Of a stretch of DNA of 64,000 bases, positions 35,526-44,800 are shown piece by piece. Origin of the DNA: Pseudoalteromonas sp049257235 (lineage in GTDB: Bacteria; Pseudomonadota; Gammaproteobacteria; Enterobacterales; Alteromonadaceae); contig NZ_JBMMUF010000012.1 of the NCBI RefSeq assembly GCF_049257235.1, positions 1 to 64,000 of the forward strand, read 5' to 3'. Position 1 is the stretch's first letter. Every line of letters starts with the position of its first letter. The notes below the pieces were generated by a model. That model saw only the letters and a program-made list of their open reading frames with translations. It was not told the DNA's origin and searched no databases. A program made the translations under genes and the position numbers.

Positions 35526-36287
35526 TTAAAATTTAAAGCCGCGGTGCAGGGCAACAATACCACCGGTCATGTTTTGATAAGAGGTTTGCTCAAAGCCCAC
35601 TTCTTGCATCATGCTTTCCAGCGTTTGCTGGTCTGGGTGCATACGAATTGACTCGGCAAGGTATTTGTAGGACTCACTGTCATTGAGTACAACTTCGCCA
35701 ACTTTTGGCAAGATATTGAATGAGTATAGGTCATACAACTTGGTCAATACTTCGTGCTCAGGCTTTGAAAATTCAAGAATTAACAAACGACCACCAGGTT
35801 TAAGTACACGATACATAGACGCAAGCGCTTTGCTTTGGTCGGTGACATTACGCAAGCCGAAGGCAATGGTAATGACATCAATGCTATTGTCTGGGAATGG
35901 GAGCTCTTCAGCATTCATCTGTACGTATTCGATGTTGCTTACAAGGCCACGGTCGCGAAGCTTATCGCGTCCCACTTTGAGCATTGAATCATTGATGTCG
36001 CCAAGAATAACCTTGCCTGTTTCCCCCACGAGTTGACTGAATTTAGCCGTAAGGTCGCCTGTGCCACCTGCTAAGTCGAGAATGGTTTGGCCGCGACGTG
36101 CACCAGAGCTGGCAATCGTTACGCGTTTCCACAGACGATGGATACCAAAAGAAAGCAAATCATTCATTAAGTCGTATTTTGCCGCGACCGAGTGGAATAC
36201 ATCGGCTACATGGGCCGCTTTTTCATTTGCGGCTACGGTCTTAAAGCCAAAATGCGTGGTTTTTTGATCTGCTTCTTTCATGCTCAT
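35526..36287 (-). CDS. ubiE: ubiquinone/menaquinone methyltransferase UbiE
   Basis: 253 residues, SAM-dependent C-methyltransferase of quinone synthesis. Glycine-rich SAM motif LDLAGGTGD (near residue 70), NDLLSFGIHRLWKR, and the AFGLRNVTD segment are typical. It leads the minus-strand ubi-tat block and sits 9 bp upstream of ubiJ. Confidence 0.96.
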   Translation of the reverse strand: MSMKEADQKTTHFGFKTVAANEKAAHVADVFHSVAAKYDLMNDLLSFGIHRLWKRVTIASSGARRGQTILDLAGGTGDLTAKFSQLVGETGKVILGDINDSMLKVGRDKLRDRGLVSNIEYVQMNAEELPFPDNSIDVITIAFGLRNVTDQSKALASMYRVLKPGGRLLILEFSKPEHEVLTKLYDLYSFNILPKVGEVVLNDSESYKYLAESIRMHPDQQTLESMMQEVGFEQTSYQNMTGGIVALHRGFKF

Positions 36288-36387
36288 TCAAGTCTAGAGG
36301 GGAAGTTTGCCATAGTGTACTTGAGCCCCAGTAACAGCTCAAGGATTAAGCCACGTAAAGGGCCTTTATCGCCCTGGGTTGTGTTAT

Positions 36388-37353
36388 TTAGTAGGCCGGT
36401 GGACGAGTAGATTGGGCAATAAGCTCACTGAGGTTAGGTTCGTTGGTGCGATGGGCAATATGGCAGCTAAAAGCAACGCTGGGTAGTGATTGACCACTGC
36501 GCGAGCTGACAAAGCGCAGTTTTGAGATGCCAGTTCTAACTTTCTCAGCAATAACCTGTGTCGTTTCAGCATCAATGTCTGCGAGTAAAATCGTAAATTC
36601 GTTGCTTTGAGTACGCCCACTACAGCCACTTTCTTTGGTGTATTTCTGAATTTTACTGGCGACTTTCTCAAGCATGAGGTTCCCTATGAGGTCACCGTAG
36701 TTTTGACAAAATGTCTGATAATTCTCGATTTCAACACAAATAACTGACACTTTTTTACCGCCCTCAAACCACATTTGTGCTTGTTTGTTAAGGTAATGGC
36801 GATGATACAAACCCGTAAGCGGGTCGATATTGTGCTGGCGTTTGATGTGTTGAAGTTGCGATTTTGCTGCTAAATATTGCTGTTTAACGCGCTCTAACAT
36901 TTGTTTGAATAAAATGGTTTGCTTGCGTAAGCGCAGGGTGTGCTCAGCTATTTTATGCAAGTAATGGCGCGTCGTTTCAGGGTCGTTCTCATCAAGCCCT
37001 TGAGTGCAGCGATCGATTTCTTGATGATAGTTATCTAGGTGCTGTTGGTTAGCTTGGGTGTGGTTTTGCAAATTACCCAGCAAATCACCCACACGTTCCA
37101 CGAGTTCAGTCTGCTGTTTTTGGTCTTTAGATAAAAAGCGAATGTGCAGCTCTTCCATAAAAACGGAGTCTATGGTTTTTTTGGCTTCTACCGATTTATC
37201 AAAACAGCTATTCAATTCATCATGAACGTTGCTGACGTAGGAATATAACACGTGATAGTTCAATGGGGTGGGCGGCAAAGCGTATAGCTCGAGCAAATGA
37301 CACACTTGGGTCATTTTGTCTTGGGCATTGGCCATGGAGTCATGGAACATCAT
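36388..37353 (-). CDS. degenerate GGDEF-domain protein
   Basis: 321 residues from the chosen start at 37353 (MMFHDSMANAQDK); a helical, probably coiled N-terminal region (1-170) leads to a GGDEF fold opening with DPLTGLYHRHYLN near residue 180. The place of the GGDEF catalytic loop reads RTQSNEFTILL, so the two glycines and the first acid are lost and diguanylate cyclase activity is unlikely; it could be a c-di-GMP or GTP sensor or pure scaffold. The frame stays open to 37422 (GTG), where AGGAGG overlaps the codon. An AGGAGG-served mini-frame, MYLF, lies just upstream. Confidence 0.7.
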   Translation of the reverse strand: MMFHDSMANAQDKMTQVCHLLELYALPPTPLNYHVLYSYVSNVHDELNSCFDKSVEAKKTIDSVFMEELHIRFLSKDQKQQTELVERVGDLLGNLQNHTQANQQHLDNYHQEIDRCTQGLDENDPETTRHYLHKIAEHTLRLRKQTILFKQMLERVKQQYLAAKSQLQHIKRQHNIDPLTGLYHRHYLNKQAQMWFEGGKKVSVICVEIENYQTFCQNYGDLIGNLMLEKVASKIQKYTKESGCSGRTQSNEFTILLADIDAETTQVIAEKVRTGISKLRFVSSRSGQSLPSVAFSCHIAHRTNEPNLSELIAQSTRPPAY

Positions 37354-37613
37354 TTCGCATTTACCACTTATTATTATTGTTTTATAAAGATCCACTAAAA
37401 CAGGTACATAGCGGATAACCACCTCCTAATTAAAGAACAAAATTGAGCATTTTGGAATAGTTAAAAGTAATTATTCAAATTAACCGAATAAACAATATGC
37501 AGCCGTTCACGTAAACCGAGGTTTTGTTCAGTTAATCGCATCGCACTTTGACTGCTTCGGTATGTGGGCTAGAGTAAGCTCATTCGCCAAGCCACACATG
37601 AGAAATAACAATA

Positions 37614-39395
37614 ATGCAGCCAACAATGAAGATAAAAAAAATAGCACTTGTCAGTGCGCTTGCTCTGGGGTTAAGTGCCTGTGCGTCTACTGCGCTCAAT
37701 GATGCTTCTGCCGATGTTGATGCCTCCTTTGAAAAGGTGGCAGAGCAAATAGTGGCATATCGAGACAGCATCAATCCCTACAAAAACGAAGTGGATGGCT
37801 ACCTACTCCCCAACTTAACGCCCGAGTTTCTAAAGGCGCAATATGAGCAGCGCATGGCGCTGCTTGGCAAGTTAGATGCAATCGATGTAAGCGCGCTTAG
37901 TGATGAAAACCAAATTAACCTCAATATTATCCGTGCCCAAGTACAAAACCAGGTTGATGAATATCTGTATAACGCGCATTACATGCCTCTGACTTCTGAA
38001 TACGGCTTCCATTCATCGCTGTCATTTATGGTGCAACGAGGAGATTACAGCTCAAAAGAGGGGTTTGAGACCTATTTAGAGCGCTTAAGCCAAGTGCCTC
38101 GATTCTTTGAGCAAAATATTTATTGGATGAATAAAGGGCTTGAAACTGGGCTGACACAACCAAAAGCAGTACTTGAAGGATATGAAGAGTCGATAGCGGC
38201 GTACCTTGTAAAAGAGGCTACTGAGTCTGAGTTTTACGCACCGTTTAAAAATAATACCGCCGGAGTCAGTGACGAGGAGTTTGCAAAGTTGCAGCGCCAA
38301 GCACAACAGGTGATTGCACAGCAGGTGATCCCCGCGTATCAAGGCTATTACGACTTTTTTGTAAATACCTACAAGGCAGGGGCGCGTGAGTCAATTGGTA
38401 TCTCGGCAGTACCTAATGGCGAAGCGTTTTACGCTAACCGCGCTAAGCATTACACCACCACAGACATGACGCCAAAAGAGATCCATGAACTTGGCCTGCA
38501 AGAGGTTAAACGCATCCGTGGTGAAATGCAGGCGATTATCGATGAGCTTGGCTTTGAGGGTAGTTTCGCTGACTTTGTTGAATTCCTGCGCACTGACCCG
38601 CAATTTTACGCAAAAACACCCCAAGAGCTAATTAAAGAAGCGTCTTACATTGCTAAGAAAATGGATGCGCAGCTGCCGAAACTATTCAAGCTACTGCCGC
38701 GTAAACCTTATGGTGTTGAGCCTGTACCTGCGAGTATTGCGCCCAAATACACCACTGGCCGCTACTCTGGAGCTAGTCGTGATGATGAAGCTGGCTTTTA
38801 CTGGGTGAACACCTATGCACTAGATAAACGACCGCTTTATGTACTCGAAGCGCTCACATTGCATGAAGCAGTGCCCGGTCATCACCTCCAAATTGCGCTT
38901 AATGCGGAGCTTGATTATCTGCCAAGCTATCGTCGCAATGCGTATTTATCAGCGTTCGGTGAAGGTTGGGGCTTGTACAGCGAATATCTGGGTATTGAAG
39001 CGGGCTTCTATCAAGACCCATACAGTGATTTTGGTCGCTTAACGTATGAAATGTGGCGTGCGGCGCGTTTGGTTGTTGATACGGGGATGCATATGTTCGG
39101 ATGGACTCGCCAGCAGGCGCTTGATTTCATGAGTTCGAATACCGCGCTATCGCTACACAACGTGAAGACCGAGACAGATCGCTACATTTCATGGCCCGCA
39201 CAAGCACTGTCGTACAAAATTGGTGAGCTAACAATAAAACGTTTGCGCGCTAAAGCTGAAAAAGCCTTGGGTCACGACTTTGATGTGCGCGAGTTTCACT
39301 ATCAAGTGTTGCGTCATGGTTCTATTCCACTTAATGTACTAGAACAACAGATAGATCAATACATTGCTAACGAGCTAGCCAAGAAAAAAAGCTAG
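37614..39395 (+). CDS. DUF885 family lipoprotein (putative metallopeptidase)
   Basis: 593 residues with a lipoprotein signal (lipobox LSAC, Cys23 from this start). The body is a DUF885 domain, which resembles M32/M3-like metallopeptidases: the HEAVPGHHLQ zinc motif is near residue 422, followed by FGEGWGLYSEYLG with the probable third ligand. Start could also be ATG 37626 (MKIKKIAL). Likely an envelope peptidase; substrate unknown. Confidence 0.85.
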   Translation: MQPTMKIKKIALVSALALGLSACASTALNDASADVDASFEKVAEQIVAYRDSINPYKNEVDGYLLPNLTPEFLKAQYEQRMALLGKLDAIDVSALSDENQINLNIIRAQVQNQVDEYLYNAHYMPLTSEYGFHSSLSFMVQRGDYSSKEGFETYLERLSQVPRFFEQNIYWMNKGLETGLTQPKAVLEGYEESIAAYLVKEATESEFYAPFKNNTAGVSDEEFAKLQRQAQQVIAQQVIPAYQGYYDFFVNTYKAGARESIGISAVPNGEAFYANRAKHYTTTDMTPKEIHELGLQEVKRIRGEMQAIIDELGFEGSFADFVEFLRTDPQFYAKTPQELIKEASYIAKKMDAQLPKLFKLLPRKPYGVEPVPASIAPKYTTGRYSGASRDDEAGFYWVNTYALDKRPLYVLEALTLHEAVPGHHLQIALNAELDYLPSYRRNAYLSAFGEGWGLYSEYLGIEAGFYQDPYSDFGRLTYEMWRAARLVVDTGMHMFGWTRQQALDFMSSNTALSLHNVKTETDRYISWPAQALSYKIGELTIKRLRAKAEKALGHDFDVREFHYQVLRHGSIPLNVLEQQIDQYIANELAKKKS

Positions 39396-39457
39396 CGCAA
39401 ATGTAAAAACTAAGTTGGGCGCTGATGCGCCCTTCGTATTTGAGGTAAAGGCACATT

Positions 39458-40516
39458 ATGCCGATAGTGATAAAGCGCATCCTACTGAGTATTCGCAGCC
39501 ATATCGATCAGCTTAGTTGGCTGGCCGTTGTCGTTGCAGTGCTTGCGCACATGGGAGTGACGTGGTTGCTGCTGGCGCTCGCTGGCGAGCAGGCTCTGTT
39601 ATCTCCTAACACCTTCTTTTACTATTACGTAGTAACAACATCGACCGTGGGATATGGCGATTTAAGCCCATCGTCCGATCTGGGTCGCCTGCTGGTGGCC
39701 TTGGTGCAAATCCCCTTCGGTTTAGCCCTATTCGGTATGTTGCTCGGTAAAGCAGGACAAACAATTACACAAATAATAAGGCGTACTATGACAGGTGAAA
39801 AAGACGTACCGCATTTTGCCAATCACATCATTATGTTTGGTTGGCACCCTGTGCGCACCCGTAAAATGGTGCGCTACATTTTGGCTGATAAAAAACGTGT
39901 GCGCAGGGAGATTGTGCTCGCAGTCACCGATGAAATTGAGCATCCATTCTTCTCTGAGCCGGATGTGAGTTTTGTCAGACTTTCGAGCTACACCGATGAA
40001 GAGCAGTTACAGCGCGTTGGTATTGGCAGTGCTGATCGCGTTATCGTGGAAGGCGCTGATGATAATCAAAGCTTCACCACTGCGTTAAAGATCAGCAAGT
40101 TGGTCAAAGAGTCGGCCCATATTTGCGCGTACTTCGATGATGAAAGTAAAGCACACATGCTTTCAGAGCATTGTGCCAATGTGGAATGTAGCTCCAACCG
40201 TACCGCGGAAGTGTTAGTTCGCTCAATGGAAGACCCGGGTGCAAGTCGCGTACAACAAGAGATTATGTCGAGCCTTCACGGCGACACTCATTTCTCCATG
40301 GCGATACCCAAAGATGTCGAACAGTTTACGTTCGCGGATATTTTTGAGGTATTTAAACGCCAGTATGACGCCACTATTTTGGGCATTGCACACAATCGAA
40401 GTGCCCTTGATATGGACTTAAATCCGCCGCTGGATTACGCCATTCAAGGTGGTGACATAATTCACTATATCGCCCCAGAACGTGTATTAGCCTCAGAGGT
40501 TAAGTGGCCAAAATAA
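39458..40516 (+). CDS. potassium channel protein with RCK domain
   Basis: 352 residues: two membrane helices (about 20-45 and 72-100) surround the selectivity filter TVGYGD (63-68), so this is a two-helix potassium channel. A cytoplasmic TrkA-N/RCK region follows (about 110-240; the GxGxxG motif is weakened to FGWHP), then a second regulatory half. No voltage sensor is present. By family it conducts K+ and is gated by ligands or divalent ions. Confidence 0.88.
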   Translation: MPIVIKRILLSIRSHIDQLSWLAVVVAVLAHMGVTWLLLALAGEQALLSPNTFFYYYVVTTSTVGYGDLSPSSDLGRLLVALVQIPFGLALFGMLLGKAGQTITQIIRRTMTGEKDVPHFANHIIMFGWHPVRTRKMVRYILADKKRVRREIVLAVTDEIEHPFFSEPDVSFVRLSSYTDEEQLQRVGIGSADRVIVEGADDNQSFTTALKISKLVKESAHICAYFDDESKAHMLSEHCANVECSSNRTAEVLVRSMEDPGASRVQQEIMSSLHGDTHFSMAIPKDVEQFTFADIFEVFKRQYDATILGIAHNRSALDMDLNPPLDYAIQGGDIIHYIAPERVLASEVKWPK

Positions 40517-40816
40517 AACCTTAACTAATCCCGCATTAGCCAACCCAGAGCTTGGGTGGCTGATGTTGGGGGCGCCTTCTATTCCTGCAGCACTACCTAT
40601 TTTCATGTTCTTTTGTACTTTGCGTACAGCACAAATCAAAAAGCAAATTAAATTCAAAATATAGAGTCGCTAGTCGATTTTATGCTTTTAAATCGGATTT
40701 TTAGGTGCTAAAGGAATAAATTAGTCAAAACTTTTATTTTCTCCCCCTTGTGTGTAAGTGCCAATAGTGTATTTTGTCTACAAAACAGGACACATTTATC
40801 ACTACATGAGGATGTT
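40517..40816 (+). other. 300-bp leader region before metY
   Basis: An imperfect hairpin (GCCAACCCA / TGGGTGGC, near 40536-40559) lies right after the channel gene but has no T run. The rest is AT-rich with no gene. No SAM riboswitch core or MetJ box repeats (AGACGTCT) were recognised by eye. Confidence 0.4.
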
Positions 40817-42088
40817 ATGAAATTAGAATCCATTGCACTGCATCACGGTTACATTGCCGATAAACCAACTCGCGCAGCCGCTGTGCCGATTTATCAAACT
40901 ACATCATTTACGTTTGATGATACGCAGCATGGTGCGGACTTGTTCGATTTGAAAGTGCCGGGCAACATCTACACTCGAATCATGAACCCCACCACAGATG
41001 TACTTGAGCAGCGCGTTGCGGCCCTTGAAGGAGGAATTGGTGCGTTGGCAGTGGCGTCAGGGATGGCGGCTATCACCTATGCGCTTCAGGCTATTTGTGA
41101 AGCGGGTGACAATATTGTTAGTACCAGCCAACTATACGGTGGCACCTATAACTTGTTCGCCCATACTCTGCCAAAGCAAGGCGTGAACGTAAAAATGGTG
41201 GCATTCGATGACTTCGAGGGGTTTGATGCGGCGATTGACGACAACACCAAAGCCGTGTTTTGCGAGTCAATAGGAAATCCCGCTGGGAATATTGTCGATA
41301 TTGCCCGTTTAGCTGAGCTTGCTCACAAGCATGGTGTGCCTTTAATTGTTGATAATACGGTGGCAACGCCATTCTTATGTCGCCCGTTTGAGTTTGGTGC
41401 CGATATTGTGGTGCATTCACTCACGAAATACATGGGCGGGCATGGCACCAGTATTGGTGGTGCAATTGTTGACTCTGGTAACTTTGATTGGGCGGCGAAT
41501 AAAGCGCGCTTTGCAGTGATGAATGAGCCCGACCCCTCTTATCATGGTGTGGTGTATACCGAAGCACTCGGCACTGCGGCCTATATTGGTCGCTGCCGTG
41601 TAGTGCCGCTGCGTAATACTGGCGCTGCGATATCACCACAGAATTCCTTTAATATTCTCCAAGGTATTGAAACACTGGGATTGCGAATGGAACGTCATTG
41701 CGACAATGCACAAAAGCTCGCCGAGTATCTGCAAGGTCACGATAAAGTATCATGGGTAAACTATGCGGGCTTGAGTGACAGTCCTTATCGCGCTAACGCC
41801 GAAAAAATAACAGGCGGTAAAGCGTCAGGGATCCTGAGTTTTGGTGTGAAAGGCGGGGCGCAAGCTGGTGCTAAATTCATTGATGCTCTGCAAATGATTT
41901 TACGCTTGGTTAATATTGGCGACGCCAAGTCTTTAGCGTGCCATCCAGCGTCAACAACACATCGACAGTTAAACGATGAAGAGCTTGCTTCTGCGGGGGT
42001 TAGTGCCGATTTAGTACGTATTTCAGTGGGTATCGAGAACATTGACGACATTATTGCCGATGTAAGCCAAGCACTTGATCAGGTATAG
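40817..42088 (+). CDS. metY: O-acetylhomoserine aminocarboxypropyltransferase
   Basis: 423 residues; PLP enzyme making homocysteine (or methionine) from O-acetylhomoserine and sulfide or methanethiol. Features are SRxMNPT-like TRIMNPTTDVLE near 54, the PLP lysine in SLTKYMGGHG (Lys204), and the insert typical of MetY rather than MetB/MetC. The start at 40817 is behind AGGA; a 23-codon upstream extension is unlikely. It ends before an accessory island. Confidence 0.93.
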   Translation: MKLESIALHHGYIADKPTRAAAVPIYQTTSFTFDDTQHGADLFDLKVPGNIYTRIMNPTTDVLEQRVAALEGGIGALAVASGMAAITYALQAICEAGDNIVSTSQLYGGTYNLFAHTLPKQGVNVKMVAFDDFEGFDAAIDDNTKAVFCESIGNPAGNIVDIARLAELAHKHGVPLIVDNTVATPFLCRPFEFGADIVVHSLTKYMGGHGTSIGGAIVDSGNFDWAANKARFAVMNEPDPSYHGVVYTEALGTAAYIGRCRVVPLRNTGAAISPQNSFNILQGIETLGLRMERHCDNAQKLAEYLQGHDKVSWVNYAGLSDSPYRANAEKITGGKASGILSFGVKGGAQAGAKFIDALQMILRLVNIGDAKSLACHPASTTHRQLNDEELASAGVSADLVRISVGIENIDDIIADVSQALDQV

Positions 42089-42235
42089 CAAGCTAATACA
42101 TTTAGACAACTTCCAAGCCACCAATTAAGGTAGTCTTTTATACACAAATTCCTGCTCAGTAATTAGTGGGGATTTGTGTGTAACAGGTAGGCTGCGAGTG
42201 TAGGTTTTATATTTTGAGATCTCCATTGTCTCGAG

Positions 42236-42886
42236 CTAAATCACAGGATTAGCCAATAATTCAGTGACGGACTGATTTTGATTCATCCACTTACTAGTTT
42301 TATCACAGCGCCACTCAAGAGACTTAATAATTAACGGGTAGACATCTGCTAAAGTTGTATTATTAAAAACTGGTTCGTGATGACCACATCTGTTCCTAAA
42401 TTTTCTTATTATGTAGCAGGCATCCTTTAACTCTTTTCTAATTTCCTTTGCTGTCAAAGAGTCTGGTGCATTTGAAAATGTTTGTGCAATATACGGCTTC
42501 CAAATACGCCCGTCATGCCTGCTGGTTAACATGTTTTCAAACCATACAAATTTGATTTCTGGTAGCAGCTTGCCAACACCCTGATAGTTACCGTTCAAGG
42601 CTGAAAGTAAAGTCCTTTTATCTAAGCCATTTAAAGAGTTTTGAAAAACTGAATTAGTAGGCCAATCCTGACCGTATCGAATGCTTATAGCGTCAGATAT
42701 GGCATTTCGAATCGCCACTTCATAAATATGCAAAGGAAAGAAGAATCGGCTTGAAAGTTCTGCATTCCATTCATAAAGTTTCAGTGCCAATAAATTGCAA
42801 TTGTCGCCAGTTGCAGAGATAACCGCTTGGCGGTATGTGGAAAATCGATTGATAGAAAGAGTATGTTCTATTGCTGTATATGGCAT
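42236..42886 (-). CDS. Abi-like HEPN family protein
   Basis: 216 residues, cytoplasmic, all-alpha. The Abi_2-type arrangement is visible: LYEWNAELSSRFFFPLHIYE (37-56), and a C-terminal RNRCGHHEPV (164-173) carrying RNxxxH, the HEPN RNase motif with Arg164 and His169. Abi proteins of this type stop phage by killing or stalling the infected cell. Start at 42886 is set by AAAGGAG in the spacer; a 14-codon extension is unlikely. It is an island gene next to a dead integrase; it may also work with an unseen antitoxin, as no partner is adjacent. Confidence 0.75.
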   Translation of the reverse strand: MPYTAIEHTLSINRFSTYRQAVISATGDNCNLLALKLYEWNAELSSRFFFPLHIYEVAIRNAISDAISIRYGQDWPTNSVFQNSLNGLDKRTLLSALNGNYQGVGKLLPEIKFVWFENMLTSRHDGRIWKPYIAQTFSNAPDSLTAKEIRKELKDACYIIRKFRNRCGHHEPVFNNTTLADVYPLIIKSLEWRCDKTSKWMNQNQSVTELLANPVI

Positions 42887-42995
42887 TCGTTCTCCTTTGA
42901 GTAATATTGACGAGCGCGTCATTTTCATCTAGTATTGATCTTGAGCGCTTTGGATATCCCTGCATATGCAGCCCACCAAAGACATACGATATACG

Positions 42996-43026
42996 AGAAA
43001 AACCATGCATTTGCGTGGTTTTTTTC
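42996..43026. terminator. terminator between the island genes
   Basis: AAACCATGCA / TGCGTGGTTT hairpin with A and T runs on both sides, between the Abi-like gene and the integrase remnant. Confidence 0.75.
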
Positions 43027-43690
43027 ATTCTAAAGCAATAATTTTCGAATTACGAGAAAAGCCCACTGCCACCTTAGCAGAAGGGTGAGTCGCTTCATAA
43101 ACCTCAGATAACTTTTTACGACTAACATGCGTGTAAAGTTGTGTAGTGAGGATACTGGCATGGCCTAGCATTTCTTGGATGTGAAGAAGAGCAGCGCCGT
43201 TATCTAACATTGTAATTGCTGTGTTATGGCGGTAAAGGTGGCACGCGCCAGTACGATCAAACCCCGCTAGTTTCACATACTGAGATGCCAAATCAGACAA
43301 CTTACCTGGCACATAGCGATTGCCATTGTTAGCCAAGATCCGATGAAGGTAAACATTGGGCGAATCTTACCAATGTAGAAAGCTAACCACGCACATCCTC
43401 GCAAACTGACTCGCACCAACCTTTCCTTTGCGAAGAACGCCAACCAGCTTGCTGTTGAAATCAATGTCATCAATATTCAGTTTAACCAATTCACCTCGCC
43501 TGATGCCCGTAGCAAAAAATGTTTCAAGAATAGCGCGATCACGAAAACCTTTAATCCCGAACATCAGTGGCTGTTTTAAAATAGTTTCTATTTCTTCTGT
43601 CGTATAGAGCGACTTAGGAATCTGCTCATTCTTTGAAGGGAGTTCGATATTTTCAAGCGTATTTGTTGGTAGCAGTTTTTTGATGTGCAT
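43025..43690 (-). pseudogene. tyrosine recombinase (phage-type integrase) remnant
   Basis: Conserved blocks of a tyrosine recombinase appear in order but in different frames. The first part (43690-43367) has the catalytic Arg in TGIRRGELVKL and the Lys in LRKGK; the middle (43470-43350) is readable only in the next frame (ERLVRVSLRGCAWLAFYIGK); the last (43336-43025) returns to the first frame with HLYRHNTAI, LGHAS and the catalytic Tyr in TTQLYTHVS. So two compensating frameshifts and an internal stop break it, and the N-terminal core-binding domain is largely gone. It is a relic of the element that brought the island. Confidence 0.82.
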
Positions 43691-43740
43691 GACCTTTACG
43701 CAATGCTTTGCCTATAAATGAGATAGCAAACTAAGGTGAC

Positions 43741-43767
43741 AAAAAGCGAGTTGAGACTCGCTTTTTA
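43741..43767 (-). terminator. intrinsic terminator after speE
   Basis: AAAAAGCGAGT / ACTCGCTTTTT with a 4-base loop; on the minus strand it closes speE, and it also has a T run on the plus side. Confidence 0.88.
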
Positions 43768-43780
43768 TGTCATGTGGTGT

Positions 43781-44641
43781 TTATTTTTCACCTGCAAATG
43801 CGCGTGCCATAAATGGCGGCTCGCACAGTGCACCTTGGTGAATGCCTGGTGTGTAATATTCAGTTTGTAAGGCGATAGGATCACACGCACGGAAACCGTC
43901 GAAGCCCATGCCTTTGCGCGCTAGCGTTACTGACCACAAACCCGAAGGGTAGATTGGCTGTGGGAAAGGGAGGGTTTGCAGCGCACCAAAACCGACTTGC
44001 TTCATCGCGCCACGCATTTCTAATAGCAGCGGCATGTGCATCAGAGGGCTTTCGCTTTGTTGTACTAACACACCGCCAGGACGCAATGCTTTCAAGCAGC
44101 TCTCGTAGAATGCATGGTTAAATAAACCTTCACCTGGGCCAACAGGGTCTGTGCCATCAACAATCACCACGTCGATAGACTCAGGCGCTGCTTCACGCAT
44201 GTATTTGATGCCATCATCAAATAACAGCGTTGCACGCGGATCTTCGTTTGAGCTGCATAGCTCAGGGAAGTATTTAAGCGACATTTCAGTCACTACTTGG
44301 TCAATATCGATTTGTGTGACTGACTCTACGCTGTCGTGCTTTAGCACCTCACGTAACGTGCCGCAGTCACCACCACCGATAATCACCACGTTTTTTGGAT
44401 TTGGGTGACTAAACAGTGCAGGGTGGGCGATCATTTCATGGTAGAAGAAGTTTTCGCGGGTACTCACCATGGTGCAACCGTCAATGATCATAAGGTTGCC
44501 AAAGTCAGTCGTTTCATACATGGCTACATGCTGAAATGGAGACTGTTTTTCTTCCAGTAATTTGTTGATACGCAGTGAGAATGCACTGCCATCACGGTCA
44601 CTGATTTCTGTAAACCAGTGGTTTTTATCTAAACTTGTCAT
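43781..44641 (-). CDS. speE: spermidine synthase
   Basis: 286 residues; transfers aminopropyl from decarboxylated SAM to putrescine. SAM-site motif IGGGDCGTLREVLKH (near 88-102), catalytic DGTDPVGPGEGLF near 160, and the substrate YETTDFGNLMIIDG segment near 42 are present. It is divergent from speA with a 159-bp shared promoter region, so polyamine genes are likely controlled together. Confidence 0.95.
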   Translation of the reverse strand: MTSLDKNHWFTEISDRDGSAFSLRINKLLEEKQSPFQHVAMYETTDFGNLMIIDGCTMVSTRENFFYHEMIAHPALFSHPNPKNVVIIGGGDCGTLREVLKHDSVESVTQIDIDQVVTEMSLKYFPELCSSNEDPRATLLFDDGIKYMREAAPESIDVVIVDGTDPVGPGEGLFNHAFYESCLKALRPGGVLVQQSESPLMHMPLLLEMRGAMKQVGFGALQTLPFPQPIYPSGLWSVTLARKGMGFDGFRACDPIALQTEYYTPGIHQGALCEPPFMARAFAGEK

Positions 44642-44800
44642 GAGTTAAATAATCGCCAGTTGTTGAGAAGCGCAATTTTGCCAGTGAGCAACCCAATGCT
44701 CAATCAAATTTTAGCGCCATTTATATGATTTTCTATTCGCTAGTCGTATTAAGAGGTATTAAAATAGCGGCAAAACACAGGTTATTTTTGAGAGTACATT

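Noticed and set aside
40517..40816. SAM riboswitch or MetJ operator before metY
   Set aside because: No recognisable core or repeated AGACGTCT boxes by eye; needs a covariance or motif search to exclude.
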